Source: Nanogingivalis sp963517825
GTDB lineage: Bacteria; Patescibacteriota; Saccharimonadia; Saccharimonadales; Saccharimonadaceae
Direction of reading: 5' to 3'
Length of the DNA stretch: 64,000 bases
Assembly (NCBI GenBank): GCA_963517825.1
Contig: CAUQGB010000001.1
Coordinates: 186,001 to 250,000 of the forward strand
This document shows, in pieces, positions 15,620 to 24,157 of this stretch. Below the pieces are notes generated by a model. That model worked only from the letters and a program-made list of their open reading frames with translations, had not been told where the DNA came from and ran no database searches. Positions within the stretch are counted from its first letter, which is position 1, and each line of letters opens with the position of its first letter. A program made the position numbers and the translations under genes.

Positions 15620-15696
15620 GCACCTGTAGCTCAGCTGGATAGAGCGTTGGCTTGCGGAGCCAAAGGTCGTAAGTTCGAATCTTGCCAGGTGTACCA
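15620..15696 (+). tRNA. tRNA-Arg, anticodon GCG
   Basis: 77 nt with encoded CCA. Acceptor GCACCTG / CAGGTGT (G-T first pair), D-arm GCTCAGCTGGATAGAGC, anticodon stem TTGGC / GCCAA with loop TTGCGGA, T-loop TTCGAAT. Anticodon GCG reads CGC and CGU. Most bacteria use ACG here, deaminated to inosine by TadA, so this is an unusual arginine decoder. Confidence 0.9.
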
Positions 15697-15697
15697 T

Positions 15698-15731
15698 AGA
15701 AAAAGCATCAGATCAATCTGGTGTTTTTTCT
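15698..15731 (+). terminator. Terminator after tRNA-Arg
   Basis: Stem AGAAAAAGCATCAGAT / ATCTGGTGTTTTTTCT with two G-T pairs. It runs into the -10 region (TATAAT at 15742-15747) of the next gene. Confidence 0.7.
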
Positions 15732-15753
15732 ATTTTAGTGATATAATCATTTT

Positions 15754-17205
15754 ATGATTAAAATACAAAAAAGAAAAAATAATAAGATTATATATACTTC
15801 AATTATCATTTTATTACTTTTACTAAGTGGAATTATATTTCTTAATAAAATTAACTATAATGCAGAAGAAAAACATAATCAAGACATTATAAAATATTAT
15901 TTTAAAGATTCGAAATATAATGGAATTAGTTCAAAATTTATTGAAAGAAAAAATTCTAAAGAAGATGTTTTATTGGAAATCCCTATTACGAAGAATAATA
16001 AAATCAATGAATTTATAAATAATAAAATTCAAGAAATTGATGATACTTTTAAAGATGACGCAAATAAATCAACTTTCGAAAATATTTCAACTGAAAGAAT
16101 TAGCTATCAAGTTTATTATAATAACGATGATGCTATTTCAATTTTAATTTCAATCAAACAAGATACTCATGGAGCTAATTTGAATGATCAAAATTTATTT
16201 TGGACATTTAATGCTAAAAATGGAGAAATCATAAAGTTTAGTGATTTTTTGAATAATAAAGAAAAAGAAAAATCTAGTATTTTGGAAATCATTAAAAATA
16301 AAATTCAAGATTACTTAAAAAATAGTAAAAAAGAATTTTCGAACGAAATTTTGAATGATTTGGATTTTGAGAGTTTTGAAAATATAATAATATTAGATAA
16401 ACAAACGATTGATTTTCCTTTTTCTAAAGGTCAAATTATTCCTTCTAATTTTTCTTCGGTTCAATTTCAAATTAAAATTTTAGAAATTTCTAATTTCTTG
16501 CAAAATAATTTTTCAAGAAAAATATTCGAAGTTCCTGATATGCAAAATTTGAAACAAGCTCAAAAAACAACACCGATAGCTTCTAAATCTCCGATTCTTA
16601 ATAAAGATTGCTCAAAATGTATTGCTTTAACCTTTGATGATGGACCAGGTATATATACCGATAAACTCCTTTCTTATCTTCAAAGTTATAAAGCGAAGGC
16701 AACTTTCTTTATGATTGGGCCAAGTGCTCAGAGACATCCTTCTATTGTAAAGCGAGTTTTTGATGATGGACATCAAATTGGTAATCACACCTGGTCTCAC
16801 CCTTCTCTACCGGGTTTATCTCCTGCACAAGTTCAAAATGAAATATCCTCAACTAATAATATCCTACAAGGAATTACAGGTGTAAAACCTACTACACTTA
16901 GGCCTCCATATGGTGCAACTGATGCGGCCGTGCAAAGAGTTGTTTCTAATCTTGGAATGAGTTCGATTTTATGGTCTGTTGATACTCGTGACTGGGCGGA
17001 TAGAAATTCGAATATTGTTTGTAATAGAGCAATCTCGAATACGCGACCTGGTGCAATAATTTTAATGCATGATATTCACCGAACATCGGTTGAAGCGGTT
17101 CCATGTATTTTACAGAATTTAAGTTCTCAAGGTTATCAATTTGTGACTGTTGATAAGTTGCTTGGCGATCTTCAATCTGGTTATATATATTATTCAGCAA
17201 AATAA
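15754..17205 (+). CDS. Polysaccharide deacetylase with N-terminal DUF3298-like domain
   Basis: 483 aa. Membrane anchor at about 10-31, a Lys/Asn-rich region with a DUF3298-like domain (about 60-260), then a NodB domain from about 285: metal and base motif TFDDGP, HTWSHP, RPPYGATD, DTRDW and GAIILMHDIH. The layout resembles PdaC of Bacillus, which removes acetyl groups from peptidoglycan amino sugars, so an extracellular wall-modifying role is likely. TATAAT at 15742-15747 puts the RNA start at or next to ATG 15754 (leaderless). The N-terminal half is far more AT-rich than the catalytic half. Confidence 0.88.
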   Translation: MIKIQKRKNNKIIYTSIIILLLLLSGIIFLNKINYNAEEKHNQDIIKYYFKDSKYNGISSKFIERKNSKEDVLLEIPITKNNKINEFINNKIQEIDDTFKDDANKSTFENISTERISYQVYYNNDDAISILISIKQDTHGANLNDQNLFWTFNAKNGEIIKFSDFLNNKEKEKSSILEIIKNKIQDYLKNSKKEFSNEILNDLDFESFENIIILDKQTIDFPFSKGQIIPSNFSSVQFQIKILEISNFLQNNFSRKIFEVPDMQNLKQAQKTTPIASKSPILNKDCSKCIALTFDDGPGIYTDKLLSYLQSYKAKATFFMIGPSAQRHPSIVKRVFDDGHQIGNHTWSHPSLPGLSPAQVQNEISSTNNILQGITGVKPTTLRPPYGATDAAVQRVVSNLGMSSILWSVDTRDWADRNSNIVCNRAISNTRPGAIILMHDIHRTSVEAVPCILQNLSSQGYQFVTVDKLLGDLQSGYIYYSAK

Positions 17206-17246
17206 ATATTTATTTAATCTCTAATATATGATAAAATATAAATATT

Positions 17247-17336
17247 GGAGAGGTGGCCGAGTGGTTGAAGGCGCACGACTCGAAATCGTGTATGCGGGCA
17301 ACCGTATCGGGGGTTCGAATCCCCCCTTCTCCGCCA
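17247..17336 (+). tRNA. tRNA-Ser, anticodon CGA
   Basis: 90 nt with CCA. Acceptor GGAGAGG / CTTCTCC, anticodon stem CACGA / TCGTG with loop CTCGAAA, long variable arm, T-loop TTCGAAT. TAAAAT at 17232-17237 is the likely -10. It reads UCG, a codon common here before Lys (TCG AAA). Confidence 0.95.
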
Positions 17337-17343
17337 CGAAAGT

Positions 17344-17366
17344 AGCTCGCATTCGCGGGCTTTTTT
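17344..17366 (+). terminator. Terminator after tRNA-Ser(CGA)
   Basis: GCTCGC-ATTC-GCGGGC followed by six T. Confidence 0.65.
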
Positions 17367-17449
17367 CGTATTTATTAACTTTAGCTTTAAGATTTGTTAT
17401 AATGGAAAAATATTTTTATAAATAGTTCTTTTAGAAATGAGGTTAATAT

Positions 17450-17860
17450 ATGAAAAAGATGTTTTTTCAATTTGTTTTTGTTTATGCGTTTTCGCTAATT
17501 GTTGCGATATTACTGTTAATTTTTAAATCAAGATTTTCAGAGGTTAACTATCTTGTAGCACGAATTTTACTTTTTGATTATAGTATATTTACAGGTATGT
17601 TACTTTTTATCCCAAGATTTACGATATGGTTAGTAAAGAAGATTTTTAAGAATAATGTTGCTGACCCTGATAAATTTCCAGAGGGTTCAATATCTTGGCC
17701 ATATATTATTCTATTTGTTTTCGTTTTAGATGTATTTCTATATATATTTTTCGGGGTTACGTTAATAATCCCTATAGCTGTTATTATACAATCTAGTTAT
17801 ATTTTATATAATTTTGCTAAAAATTATAAAACTTTAATTTTGATGGATTCGGAAGAATAA
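17450..17860 (+). CDS. Small membrane protein, four helices, unknown
   Basis: 136 aa, mostly hydrophobic. Helices at about 5-25, 35-55, 82-100 and 103-120, with a charged loop KIFKNNVADPDKFPEGS in the middle. I do not recognise the family. TATAAT at 17398-17403 and a leader with GAGGTTAATAT before ATG 17450. Part of this leader (TAGTTCTTT-AGAAA-GAGGTTA) recurs upstream of the small membrane protein at 37711-38082. Monocistronic, with a terminator at 17868-17892. Confidence 0.7.
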   Translation: MKKMFFQFVFVYAFSLIVAILLLIFKSRFSEVNYLVARILLFDYSIFTGMLLFIPRFTIWLVKKIFKNNVADPDKFPEGSISWPYIILFVFVLDVFLYIFFGVTLIIPIAVIIQSSYILYNFAKNYKTLILMDSEE

Positions 17861-17867
17861 CCTCTCT

Positions 17868-17892
17868 AAGTCAGCAAAAGCTGGCTTTTTTA
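17868..17892 (+). terminator. Terminator of small membrane protein gene
   Basis: AAGTCAGC-AAAA-GCTGGCTT followed by a T-run. Confidence 0.75.
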
Positions 17893-17903
17893 TTTTCGAA
17901 AAA

Positions 17904-17940
17904 TAAAAACCGCCTTTTTTGAAACTTGATGGCGGTTTTT
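17904..17940 (-). terminator. Terminator of the PGI/PMI gene
   Basis: AAAAACCGCC (17904-17913) pairs with GGCGGTTTTT (17930-17939); T-rich on both strands between convergent genes. Confidence 0.75.
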
Positions 17941-17947
17941 TAATTTA

Positions 17948-18991
17948 TTATTTTACTAATTCAACTTTTAATTTTTCAATCAACTCCACCGGTGTTGGAT
18001 TGGTATTATTCAAAATCGCAAGATAAATACTCACAAAATCCGCCAAAATTGAGCCCCAAAGCACTTGCTCGAGATAAGTTGAACCTTTTAGTTCAATATT
18101 TCGTGCTGCTGGGCGCTTTCCGCTCAAAAGTCTATCTGATATTTCGAAACGCTTTTGAACGCGCGGATGATCTAAATTACTTCGCAAATTGAAAATTGCA
18201 AAAAGTTTTTCAATTGGATGCGAACTCCAACCGATGAACTCGTTATGATTGAATTCTGGATATTCGTTATAAAAGCTAACATTTTTAGCGTTTTCATTCC
18301 AGGAGATTTTCCATTTATAAGCCAGAGGTGAAAATTCACTCGAACTCAAAAATACTGCACTTCGCCCCGCTGAATATAATGCAAGCTGTTTGGCATAATT
18401 TCGGTCGTTCGAAACGCTCGCAACCCAAGATTCGCTCTCTTTTCGCAAAAAATCGGCATAATGCTCAATTTCTTCATGTTTTTCATTTGAAATAACCCCA
18501 AAATTTACCAAGATTTTCGTCAAGGCGCGAAAATTATAAATCACCGCCATTCGAGGTTGTAAGCCGGCTGGCAATTTAACGTGCGCAATATCACGACTTC
18601 GAGCGATTTCTTCAATTTTACCATGAGAAGAAATGGTTGCAATTTGTGCGCCGATTTCAATAGCTTGATGTAGTGCTGAGATTGTTTCTTCAGTATTTCC
18701 AGAATAAGAACTGATAATTACAAGTGTATTTTTCGAAACATTTTTTGGTAAAATGTAATTTCGAATAACCTCAATTGGTAAAGTTATATCGTTTTCAAGC
18801 CACTTTTTAACAATTAAGCCAGCGAGTGCAGATCCGCCCATTCCGGCAATTACGATATTTTTAATCTCCCTCCCATCATTTTCGGGAGAAAGAACTTCCG
18901 CTTGAAAAAGCGTTTGCTTCCATTGTTCGCTAGCGACTAAGAGTGCATTTTGTGGGTCGCGCTGAACTAATATATTAAAATTATCTAACAT
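17948..18991 (-). CDS. Bifunctional phosphoglucose/phosphomannose isomerase
   Basis: 347 aa from ATG 18991; an in-frame GTG at 18997 overlaps the GGGTGG ribosome-binding site, so the ATG is preferred. Two SIS domains: IVIAGMGGSALAGLIVKKWL and ISSYSGNTEETISALHQA in the first, and a PGI/PMI-type C-terminal half ending in NPTPVELIEKLK. The family interconverts glucose-6-P, fructose-6-P and mannose-6-P. With G6PD at 22856 it suggests entry of hexose phosphate into the oxidative pentose-phosphate branch. Monocistronic. Confidence 0.87.
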   Translation of the reverse strand: MLDNFNILVQRDPQNALLVASEQWKQTLFQAEVLSPENDGREIKNIVIAGMGGSALAGLIVKKWLENDITLPIEVIRNYILPKNVSKNTLVIISSYSGNTEETISALHQAIEIGAQIATISSHGKIEEIARSRDIAHVKLPAGLQPRMAVIYNFRALTKILVNFGVISNEKHEEIEHYADFLRKESESWVASVSNDRNYAKQLALYSAGRSAVFLSSSEFSPLAYKWKISWNENAKNVSFYNEYPEFNHNEFIGWSSHPIEKLFAIFNLRSNLDHPRVQKRFEISDRLLSGKRPAARNIELKGSTYLEQVLWGSILADFVSIYLAILNNTNPTPVELIEKLKVELVK

Positions 18992-19086
18992 TTCCACCCT
19001 TTCGAAAAATAATCTTGATTATGCTTTAATTCTATGATACAATATAATTAATAAAAAGTAAAGTCAATTAAATATAAAGGTGGGTT

Positions 19087-19548
19087 ATGGAAATTGATAT
19101 GAATCAAACAAGCAAAATGCCAGTTAGCGACGACCCAGAGCTCGCTAAGATTCTTTCTGGTGTTAGCGGATCTTCGGATAATTCTGACGATAATCAAAAC
19201 ACTGATGAACTCCAATATGAAGATTTAAACCAAGTTGAGATTCCAGCTACAGAAGAAGATCAACCAGTTACTGAGCAACCTCAGCAGACTGCAATGCCAA
19301 GCTTTGGTGGCTTAGACTTGGATACAATTAAAGGTTACGCACTTGAAGCTTTGCGTCCATTGGTTGATAAGTTAACAGTTTCAAATGAAGAAAAGTTCGA
19401 CATTTATCTTTTGCTTCTTCGCTCAAGTGATGATAATACTTTAATTGAACCAGCTTATAATGCTGCTCGAATGATCGAGGATGAAACCAAACGCGCAAAT
19501 GCACTTCTTGATGTGATTAAAGAAATTGATTACTTTAAATCTAAATAA
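19087..19548 (+). CDS. Acidic protein of unknown function
   Basis: 153 aa. Residues 1-80 are disordered and rich in Asp, Glu, Gln and Pro. Residues 85-153 form a helical domain (LDTIKGYALEALRPLVDKL, then FDIYLLLLRSSDD and ARMIEDETKRANALLDVI) resembling short helical-repeat hairpins. No signal peptide. AAGGTGGGTT precedes ATG 19087 and a strong terminator follows. I cannot assign a function. Confidence 0.75.
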   Translation: MEIDMNQTSKMPVSDDPELAKILSGVSGSSDNSDDNQNTDELQYEDLNQVEIPATEEDQPVTEQPQQTAMPSFGGLDLDTIKGYALEALRPLVDKLTVSNEEKFDIYLLLLRSSDDNTLIEPAYNAARMIEDETKRANALLDVIKEIDYFKSK

Positions 19549-19552
19549 TTAT

Positions 19553-19588
19553 AAAAAACTGCAAAGCTTAGACTTTCGCAGTTTTTTT
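19553..19588 (+). terminator. Terminator of gene 19087
   Basis: AAAAAACTGC(AAAG) pairs with (CTTT)CGCAGTTTTTTT. Confidence 0.8.
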
Positions 19589-19890
19589 GTTTTTGGGGAT
19601 ATTAAACTTACTAAGCTAAAACAAAAATAAGCCCCAAATGCAGGACCTATTTCTATTTTTGAAATTTAGATTTTTTCGAATTTTTATTGATTTTCTAATA
19701 AAGAATATAACTACCGGTGTAAAAATTGCAGCAATTAGACCGATCAATACTAGTATAATGGTGTTATTTTGATGGTTTTTATTTTCACTTATTACTTTTA
19801 ATAATGTACTTAAGATTGTTTTAAATCATATTTGCAAAAAAATCAATAGTGTGCTAAAATTTAAATACTTTTCGAAAAGGGGTGGAAGAA
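19589..19890. other. Gene-poor gap of about 300 bp
   Basis: No convincing gene. On the minus strand about 19605-19780 an open frame of some 55 codons reads like one membrane helix followed by a basic tail (TIILVLIGLIAAIFTPVVIF, then KSIKIRKNL), but it has no start codon in reach. It may be a gene remnant. TAAAAT near 19854 is the likely -10 for the next plus-strand gene. Confidence 0.4.
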
Positions 19891-20226
19891 ATGGAAAAAG
19901 CACTTTTGAATAGATTTGGAAAAACTGATTTATTTTTTTGGATAGCTGCTACTCTTTGTACTGAAAGAGTTAAAGAGCCTGAAAAGTCCTATTTGCTTAA
20001 AGATAACTCTAATTTTGGGGAATTAATCCTTGAAATCGAGACTAATCAACCGATTGGGGTTCTTCGTAGAAAGAGTTTCTTTTTTGAGTTAAATGATAAC
20101 AATCTTAAAGAGGCTGAAAATGCACTTCTTGAGGGGCAAATTGCAAATTTGTATATTCGAAGAAGTAAACCTTCAGACACTAACTTTAGATCGTTTGTCG
20201 ATCGACTAGACAACCAAGCTATTTAA
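19891..20226 (+). CDS. Hypothetical cytoplasmic protein
   Basis: 111 aa from ATG 19891; GGGGTGG 6 nt upstream is the ribosome site and an in-frame GTG at 19882 lies within it. No signal peptide or membrane helix, mixed charge (LNRFGKTDLFFWIAATLC, NFGELILEIETNQPIGVLRR, EAENALLEGQIANLYIRR). Unrecognised. Monocistronic, with two T-rich hairpins after it. Confidence 0.6.
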   Translation: MEKALLNRFGKTDLFFWIAATLCTERVKEPEKSYLLKDNSNFGELILEIETNQPIGVLRRKSFFFELNDNNLKEAENALLEGQIANLYIRRSKPSDTNFRSFVDRLDNQAI

Positions 20227-20230
20227 AATT

Positions 20231-20254
20231 AAGCCGTTCAAAAGAACGGTTTTT
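20231..20254 (+). terminator. Terminator of gene 19891
   Basis: CCGTTC-AAAA-GAACGG followed by TTTTTATTTT. Confidence 0.75.
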
Positions 20255-20267
20255 ATTTTCGAAAATT

Positions 20268-20293
20268 AAAATCGCTCGATTTGAGCGATTTTT
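20268..20293 (-). terminator. Terminator of the MurE-like gene
   Basis: AAAATCGCTC / GAGCGATTTTT, usable on both strands between convergent genes. Confidence 0.75.
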
Positions 20294-20296
20294 GGG

Positions 20297-21607
20297 TTAT
20301 TTTTTAAAGATTTCCTGAGCAATTTCACGTACGATTTGAGCGTCGTTCCAAGGTGTTTTTTCGCCGTCAATTACGCGGTAAACTTCATGCCCTAAACCTG
20401 TAATCAACACAATATCACCTTTGCCTGCAATTTGTAAAGCTTTTCGAATCGCTTCTTTTCGATCTGGAATTTCTTGAATATTTGCTGGGAGTTTGTCGTT
20501 CTTTTTCGAGATTCCGGAGATGATTTCTTCACGAATTTGTGTGGCATCTTCGGTGTAATTTTCTTCATCAGTGATAATAATTCGGTCGGCTAAATCTTGT
20601 GCGATTTTCCCCATAATTGGGCGTTTTTCGCGATCTCGGTCACCACAAGCACCAAAAACTAAAATCGTGCGATTTTTCGAAATTTCTTTTGCGGATTTGA
20701 GGAGTTTTTCGAGCGCATCTGGTGTGTGAGCATAATCAACAATCGTGTCAAATGGCAATCCTGGAGTTGCGTATTCAAAACGACCCGAAACACCTTCAAG
20801 ATTAGCAATTCCCTCTTGAATATCTTTGAGTGAAATCCCTAAAAGATATGCACCCGCCGCCGCCGCGGTCATATTGTAAATGTTAAATTCTCCCGGCAGG
20901 TTTGTAGCAATTTCAAGCTCAACATTATTGTCGATTCGAAGGTTAGCCTCACTTCCCTTTTTATAGAGCTTGATTTTTTCAATTTTAACATCAGCCGATT
21001 CTCCTTCGCCATAAGTGATTTTTTGGCTTTCAGTGGCAAAATTATTGAAATAATCAAACCATTCATCATCGGCATTTAGAACTACGAGATTTGGATTCAT
21101 TTCGAAAAGTTTAGCTTTTGCTGCGGCGTAATTTTCCATTGTTTTGTGGTAATCAAGATGATCTTGCGTGAGGTTTGTCATAATTGCCATTTCGATCGGC
21201 ACGCCTTCGAATTTATATTGGTCAAGTGCGTGCGAAGTTGCTTCGATTAGTGCGAATTCAACATCGGCTTTTTTTGCATCGCGAAAGAATTTTTGAAGCC
21301 GAGCAACCGTTGCTGTGGTAGAATTTGTATCGTTTACGGTTTGTTCACCTGCAATTTCGATGTTTGCTGTTGAAAACATTGCAGTTCGATAGCCAGCTTC
21401 TTTTAAAATCTCATTAAGAAAATTAACAGTAGTTGTTTTACCGTTTGTACCAGTTACAGCAATCACTCTCAAATCATGAGCGGGATTTCCGTAACGCGCC
21501 GAGATTATTTTCGCACGGCTTTTTCGATAAGATTTTTCCAGCCCAACAAGTGCCGATTTTGGCAAAACTTTGCGAGCAGTTTTCGTTAAATTATTCTTAA
21601 TGCTCAT
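20297..21607 (-). CDS. MurE-like Mur ligase, lacking the usual N-terminal domain
   Basis: 436 aa. The ATP site VTGTNGKTTTVNFLNEI lies near residue 50, then TNLTQDHLDYHKTMENYAAA (Mur core), a glutamate-ligase C-terminal domain with VFGACGDRDREKRPIMGKIA, and a final ITGLGHEVYRVIDG. MurE adds the third amino acid to the UDP-MurNAc-dipeptide. Two oddities: only about 50 residues precede the P-loop, so the N-terminal UDP-binding domain of typical 490-aa MurE is missing; and at the substrate-selecting DNPR position it reads DEENYTED, so the amino acid added cannot be predicted. Leaderless start: TATAAT 6 nt before ATG 21607. Confidence 0.8.
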   Translation of the reverse strand: MSIKNNLTKTARKVLPKSALVGLEKSYRKSRAKIISARYGNPAHDLRVIAVTGTNGKTTTVNFLNEILKEAGYRTAMFSTANIEIAGEQTVNDTNSTTATVARLQKFFRDAKKADVEFALIEATSHALDQYKFEGVPIEMAIMTNLTQDHLDYHKTMENYAAAKAKLFEMNPNLVVLNADDEWFDYFNNFATESQKITYGEGESADVKIEKIKLYKKGSEANLRIDNNVELEIATNLPGEFNIYNMTAAAAGAYLLGISLKDIQEGIANLEGVSGRFEYATPGLPFDTIVDYAHTPDALEKLLKSAKEISKNRTILVFGACGDRDREKRPIMGKIAQDLADRIIITDEENYTEDATQIREEIISGISKKNDKLPANIQEIPDRKEAIRKALQIAGKGDIVLITGLGHEVYRVIDGEKTPWNDAQIVREIAQEIFKK

Positions 21608-21613
21608 ACTTAA

Positions 21614-21642
21614 ATTATATCACTTTTGTAAGGTCAGAGCAA
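21614..21642 (-). promoter_or_regulatory. Leaderless promoter of the MurE-like gene
   Basis: Minus strand TTGCTC (21637-21642), 17-nt spacer, TATAAT (21614-21619), 6 nt to ATG. Confidence 0.7.
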
Positions 21643-21693
21643 ATTGCAAAATAAAAACAGCTTCTTTCGAAGACTGTTTCTAAAAATAATTTC

Positions 21694-21778
21694 TGGTACA
21701 CGAGAAAGGACTTGAACCTTCACGCCAATTGGCACTAGTTCCTAAGACTAGCGTGTCTACCAATTCCACCACTCGTGC
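21694..21778 (-). tRNA. tRNA-Leu, anticodon TAG
   Basis: 85 nt with CCA. Acceptor GCACGAG / CTCGTGT, anticodon stem CTAGT / ACTAG with loop CTTAGGA, long variable arm, T-loop TTCAAGT. Reads CUA/CUG. Confidence 0.93.
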
Positions 21779-21846
21779 AAAATTACTTTATTATTTTAAC
21801 TGATATTTTTCGAAAAGTCAAGGATTTTTCAAAAAAATATTGGTTT

Positions 21847-21934
21847 TGGCGGAGAGAACAGGATTCGAACCTGCGAGAGCTTGCGCCCAACACGCGTTCC
21901 AGGCGTGCGCCTTAAACCACTCGGCCATCTCTCC
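21847..21934 (-). tRNA. tRNA-Ser, anticodon GGA
   Basis: 88 nt with CCA. Acceptor GGAGAGA / TCTCTCC, anticodon stem CACGC / GCGTG with loop CTGGAAC, long variable arm, T-loop TTCGAAT. Reads UCC/UCU. Confidence 0.93.
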
Positions 21935-21994
21935 ATAAAATTATTTTACTTTATTTTTTAATTTTTTTCAATCAGAACGTGATATAATTTAATT

Positions 21995-22420
21995 ATGAAG
22001 CCAAAAAAATATAATCCTGAAGAAATCTATCCAACGCCCGAAGAAAAAACAGATAAAAATCAAAACCCGCAAGAGTCGGAAAATAACGCTTTTATTCTTG
22101 AGGAATATAAAATAATTCAAAAAGGCAAAAGCGAAGATTTTACGCCAATTCAAATTGCTGCAATATTGGGATTTTTGAGTTTACTTCCAATCCCTTCGCC
22201 AGCTCCAATTATTAACTATGGTTTTAGTCTGCTTTCAGTTGTAGCTGCTAGCTATTCACTCAAAGCTGCAAATAAATTCGAAATCGAAACTGGGCGAAAG
22301 TCAAATGCGAAGATTTGGGCAGAAATTCTATTAACACTTCAAATTGGCATTTTTATAATGTATTTGATTTCTGGTATATTTTCTGCTGGAGGAATGTTGA
22401 ACGGAGCTAAATTATTTTAG
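21995..22420 (+). CDS. Small membrane protein, DUF4190-like
   Basis: 141 aa. A polar N-terminus (1-45, Pro/Glu/Lys-rich) is followed by helices at about 50-66, 70-85 and 108-130. The pattern IAAILGFLSLLPIPSPAPII, then SLKAANKFEIETGRKSNAKI resembles the DUF4190 group of two- to three-helix proteins in which a polar Gly/Arg loop separates the helices. Function unknown. TATAAT (21983-21988) lies 6 nt before ATG 21995, implying leaderless mRNA. Confidence 0.65.
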   Translation: MKPKKYNPEEIYPTPEEKTDKNQNPQESENNAFILEEYKIIQKGKSEDFTPIQIAAILGFLSLLPIPSPAPIINYGFSLLSVVAASYSLKAANKFEIETGRKSNAKIWAEILLTLQIGIFIMYLISGIFSAGGMLNGAKLF

Positions 22421-22490
22421 AATTACATTGTTTTTTGAAAATACTTATGATAAAATTTAACTGAAATTTAATCTAAATGAGGTATCATAT

Positions 22491-22754
22491 ATGAAAAAAT
22501 CCACAAAGCCACGAAATTTAAAAGATATTGTCATCATTTCATTAGTTGTTTTTAATTTTATCGTGAGTATTTTTGCAATCTTTTTGGGAGTTCAATTTTA
22601 CATCCAAAAAGATGCTCTTTCGCATTATTTAGTTCAAGACCTCAATACTGACCAAATAAATTATGAATGCCATAAAGCACCTTCAGACCAGTGTATAAAA
22701 GAATATAATCGAATGATTGATATTAAGCGACATATTCTTTCTGAAAGATTTTAA
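22491..22754 (+). CDS. Small single-helix membrane protein
   Basis: 87 aa. Basic N-terminus, one helix (about 12-35, IVIISLVVFNFIVSIFAIFL), then an outward polar part with two cysteines about 11 residues apart (YECHKAPSDQCIKEY). It may form a disulfide outside the membrane. AAATGAGGTATCATAT precedes ATG 22491, like the leaders of the other small membrane proteins. Function unknown. Confidence 0.6.
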   Translation: MKKSTKPRNLKDIVIISLVVFNFIVSIFAIFLGVQFYIQKDALSHYLVQDLNTDQINYECHKAPSDQCIKEYNRMIDIKRHILSERF

Positions 22755-22769
22755 TTTTGAGTTATTTCT

Positions 22770-22798
22770 AAGCTACCAAATTACGGTGGCTTTTATTT
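22770..22798 (+). terminator. Terminator before zwf
   Basis: AAGCTACC pairs with GGTGGCTT (one G-T pair), followed by TTATTTTA. Confidence 0.65.
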
Positions 22799-22855
22799 TA
22801 ACCACCAATCTAAATATGATATAATTAAAAGATAAACTAATAAATCGAGGAATAA

Positions 22856-24157
22856 ATGAAAACTAAACTTGTAATTTTTGGGTTAACTGGCGACTTGGGA
22901 CGTCGCAAGCTTTTGCCTGCACTTGATTCCCTGCTTGAAAAAAATGAAATTTCGCCAGATGAAATTGAAGTCATTGGTGTTTCACGAAGAGAAATCCAGC
23001 CTTTCGAAATTCTTGAAAGTTCGCTCGGATTTTCGCGTGCAGAAAATTCGAAACTTTCGCAAATTTTGAGCTTTTTCGAAATGAATTTGGCCGAAGAGAC
23101 GGATTATGAAAAACTTAAAAATCATCTTGAAAAAGATGGTGAATCGCAAATTTTGCTGTATCTTTCGGTTCCGCCAGCAAGTGCCGCACAAATTTCAACG
23201 CTTGCTGGAAAAGCTGGTTTAAATGGTAAAAATGTTAAAATTCTCTTCGAAAAACCTTTTGGAATTGATTTAAAATCTGCACACGAATTTGTTTCACGAA
23301 CGGCAGAATTTTTTAGCGAAAAGCAGATTTTTCGAATCGATCACTACCTCGCAAAAGAAATGGCGCAAAATTTACTAATTTTGCGGCACAAAAACTCATT
23401 ATTTTCGCAAATTTGGAACGGAAAATCCATTTCTAAAGTGCAAATTGTAGCCAGCGAACAGATTGGAATCGAGGGTCGTGGAACTTTTTATGAACAAAGT
23501 GGCGCTTTGCGTGATTTTATTCAAAGTCATTTAATTCAGATTTTGGCGCTGTTTTTAGCGGATTTCCCAAAAAGTTGGAGTGATTTGCCAAGTGCGCGCT
23601 TTAAAGCTTTGGAACAGATTGAAATTCTTCAAAATCCTGAGGAAAATGCAATTCGTGGACAATATCAAACTTATCGTGAAGAAGTCGAAAATCCAAAATC
23701 TTGCGTTGAAACTTTTGCAAAAATTCGGTTATTTTCGAAAGACGAAAATTGGAAAAATGTGCCTTTCGAATTAATTTCGGGCAAAAACTTGAGCGAAAAA
23801 CGTAGTGAAATTCGCATTCATTTGCGCGAAACTGAGGAAAACCAAGCAAATTTGATTCAGATTTCGCTCGATGATTCAGCGAGCGTGAAAATTGAACTTG
23901 CAACGAAAATTCCAGGCTTGAATCGTCGCACCGAAATTCGAAATTTGAGTTTTTCTTATGATGAAAATGCTACAACCGCCGAGGCTTATGAAAAAGTGTT
24001 GGCCGAAGCGATTCGGGATGAAAAAGCGTTTTTTGCTGAGAGCGATGAAATTTTGCGTGCATGGGAAATTCTTCAACCAGCTTTGGATTTTTGGCAAAAT
24101 TCGAACGAAGAAACTTTGCGATTGTATAAAAAAGGAACAGATTGGAGCGAAATTTAA
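22856..24157 (+). CDS. zwf: Glucose-6-phosphate dehydrogenase
   Basis: 433 aa. N-terminal Rossmann fold with FGLTGDLGRRKLLPAL at about 7-22, and the catalytic motif RIDHYLAKE at about 161-169 (His/Lys pair binding glucose-6-P). It converts glucose-6-P to 6-phosphogluconolactone with NAD(P) reduction. It is shorter than the usual 480-510 aa, with the C-terminal beta domain trimmed. TATAAT at 22820-22825 and CGAGGAA before ATG 22856. The stop overlaps the HIT gene start by one base. No gluconolactonase or 6PG dehydrogenase is next to it. Confidence 0.9.
   Translation: MKTKLVIFGLTGDLGRRKLLPALDSLLEKNEISPDEIEVIGVSRREIQPFEILESSLGFSRAENSKLSQILSFFEMNLAEETDYEKLKNHLEKDGESQILLYLSVPPASAAQISTLAGKAGLNGKNVKILFEKPFGIDLKSAHEFVSRTAEFFSEKQIFRIDHYLAKEMAQNLLILRHKNSLFSQIWNGKSISKVQIVASEQIGIEGRGTFYEQSGALRDFIQSHLIQILALFLADFPKSWSDLPSARFKALEQIEILQNPEENAIRGQYQTYREEVENPKSCVETFAKIRLFSKDENWKNVPFELISGKNLSEKRSEIRIHLRETEENQANLIQISLDDSASVKIELATKIPGLNRRTEIRNLSFSYDENATTAEAYEKVLAEAIRDEKAFFAESDEILRAWEILQPALDFWQNSNEETLRLYKKGTDWSEI

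Noticed and set aside
19605..19780. Minus-strand frame with one membrane helix
   Set aside because: No ATG, GTG or TTG with a ribosome site at its start; listed only as a possible remnant.
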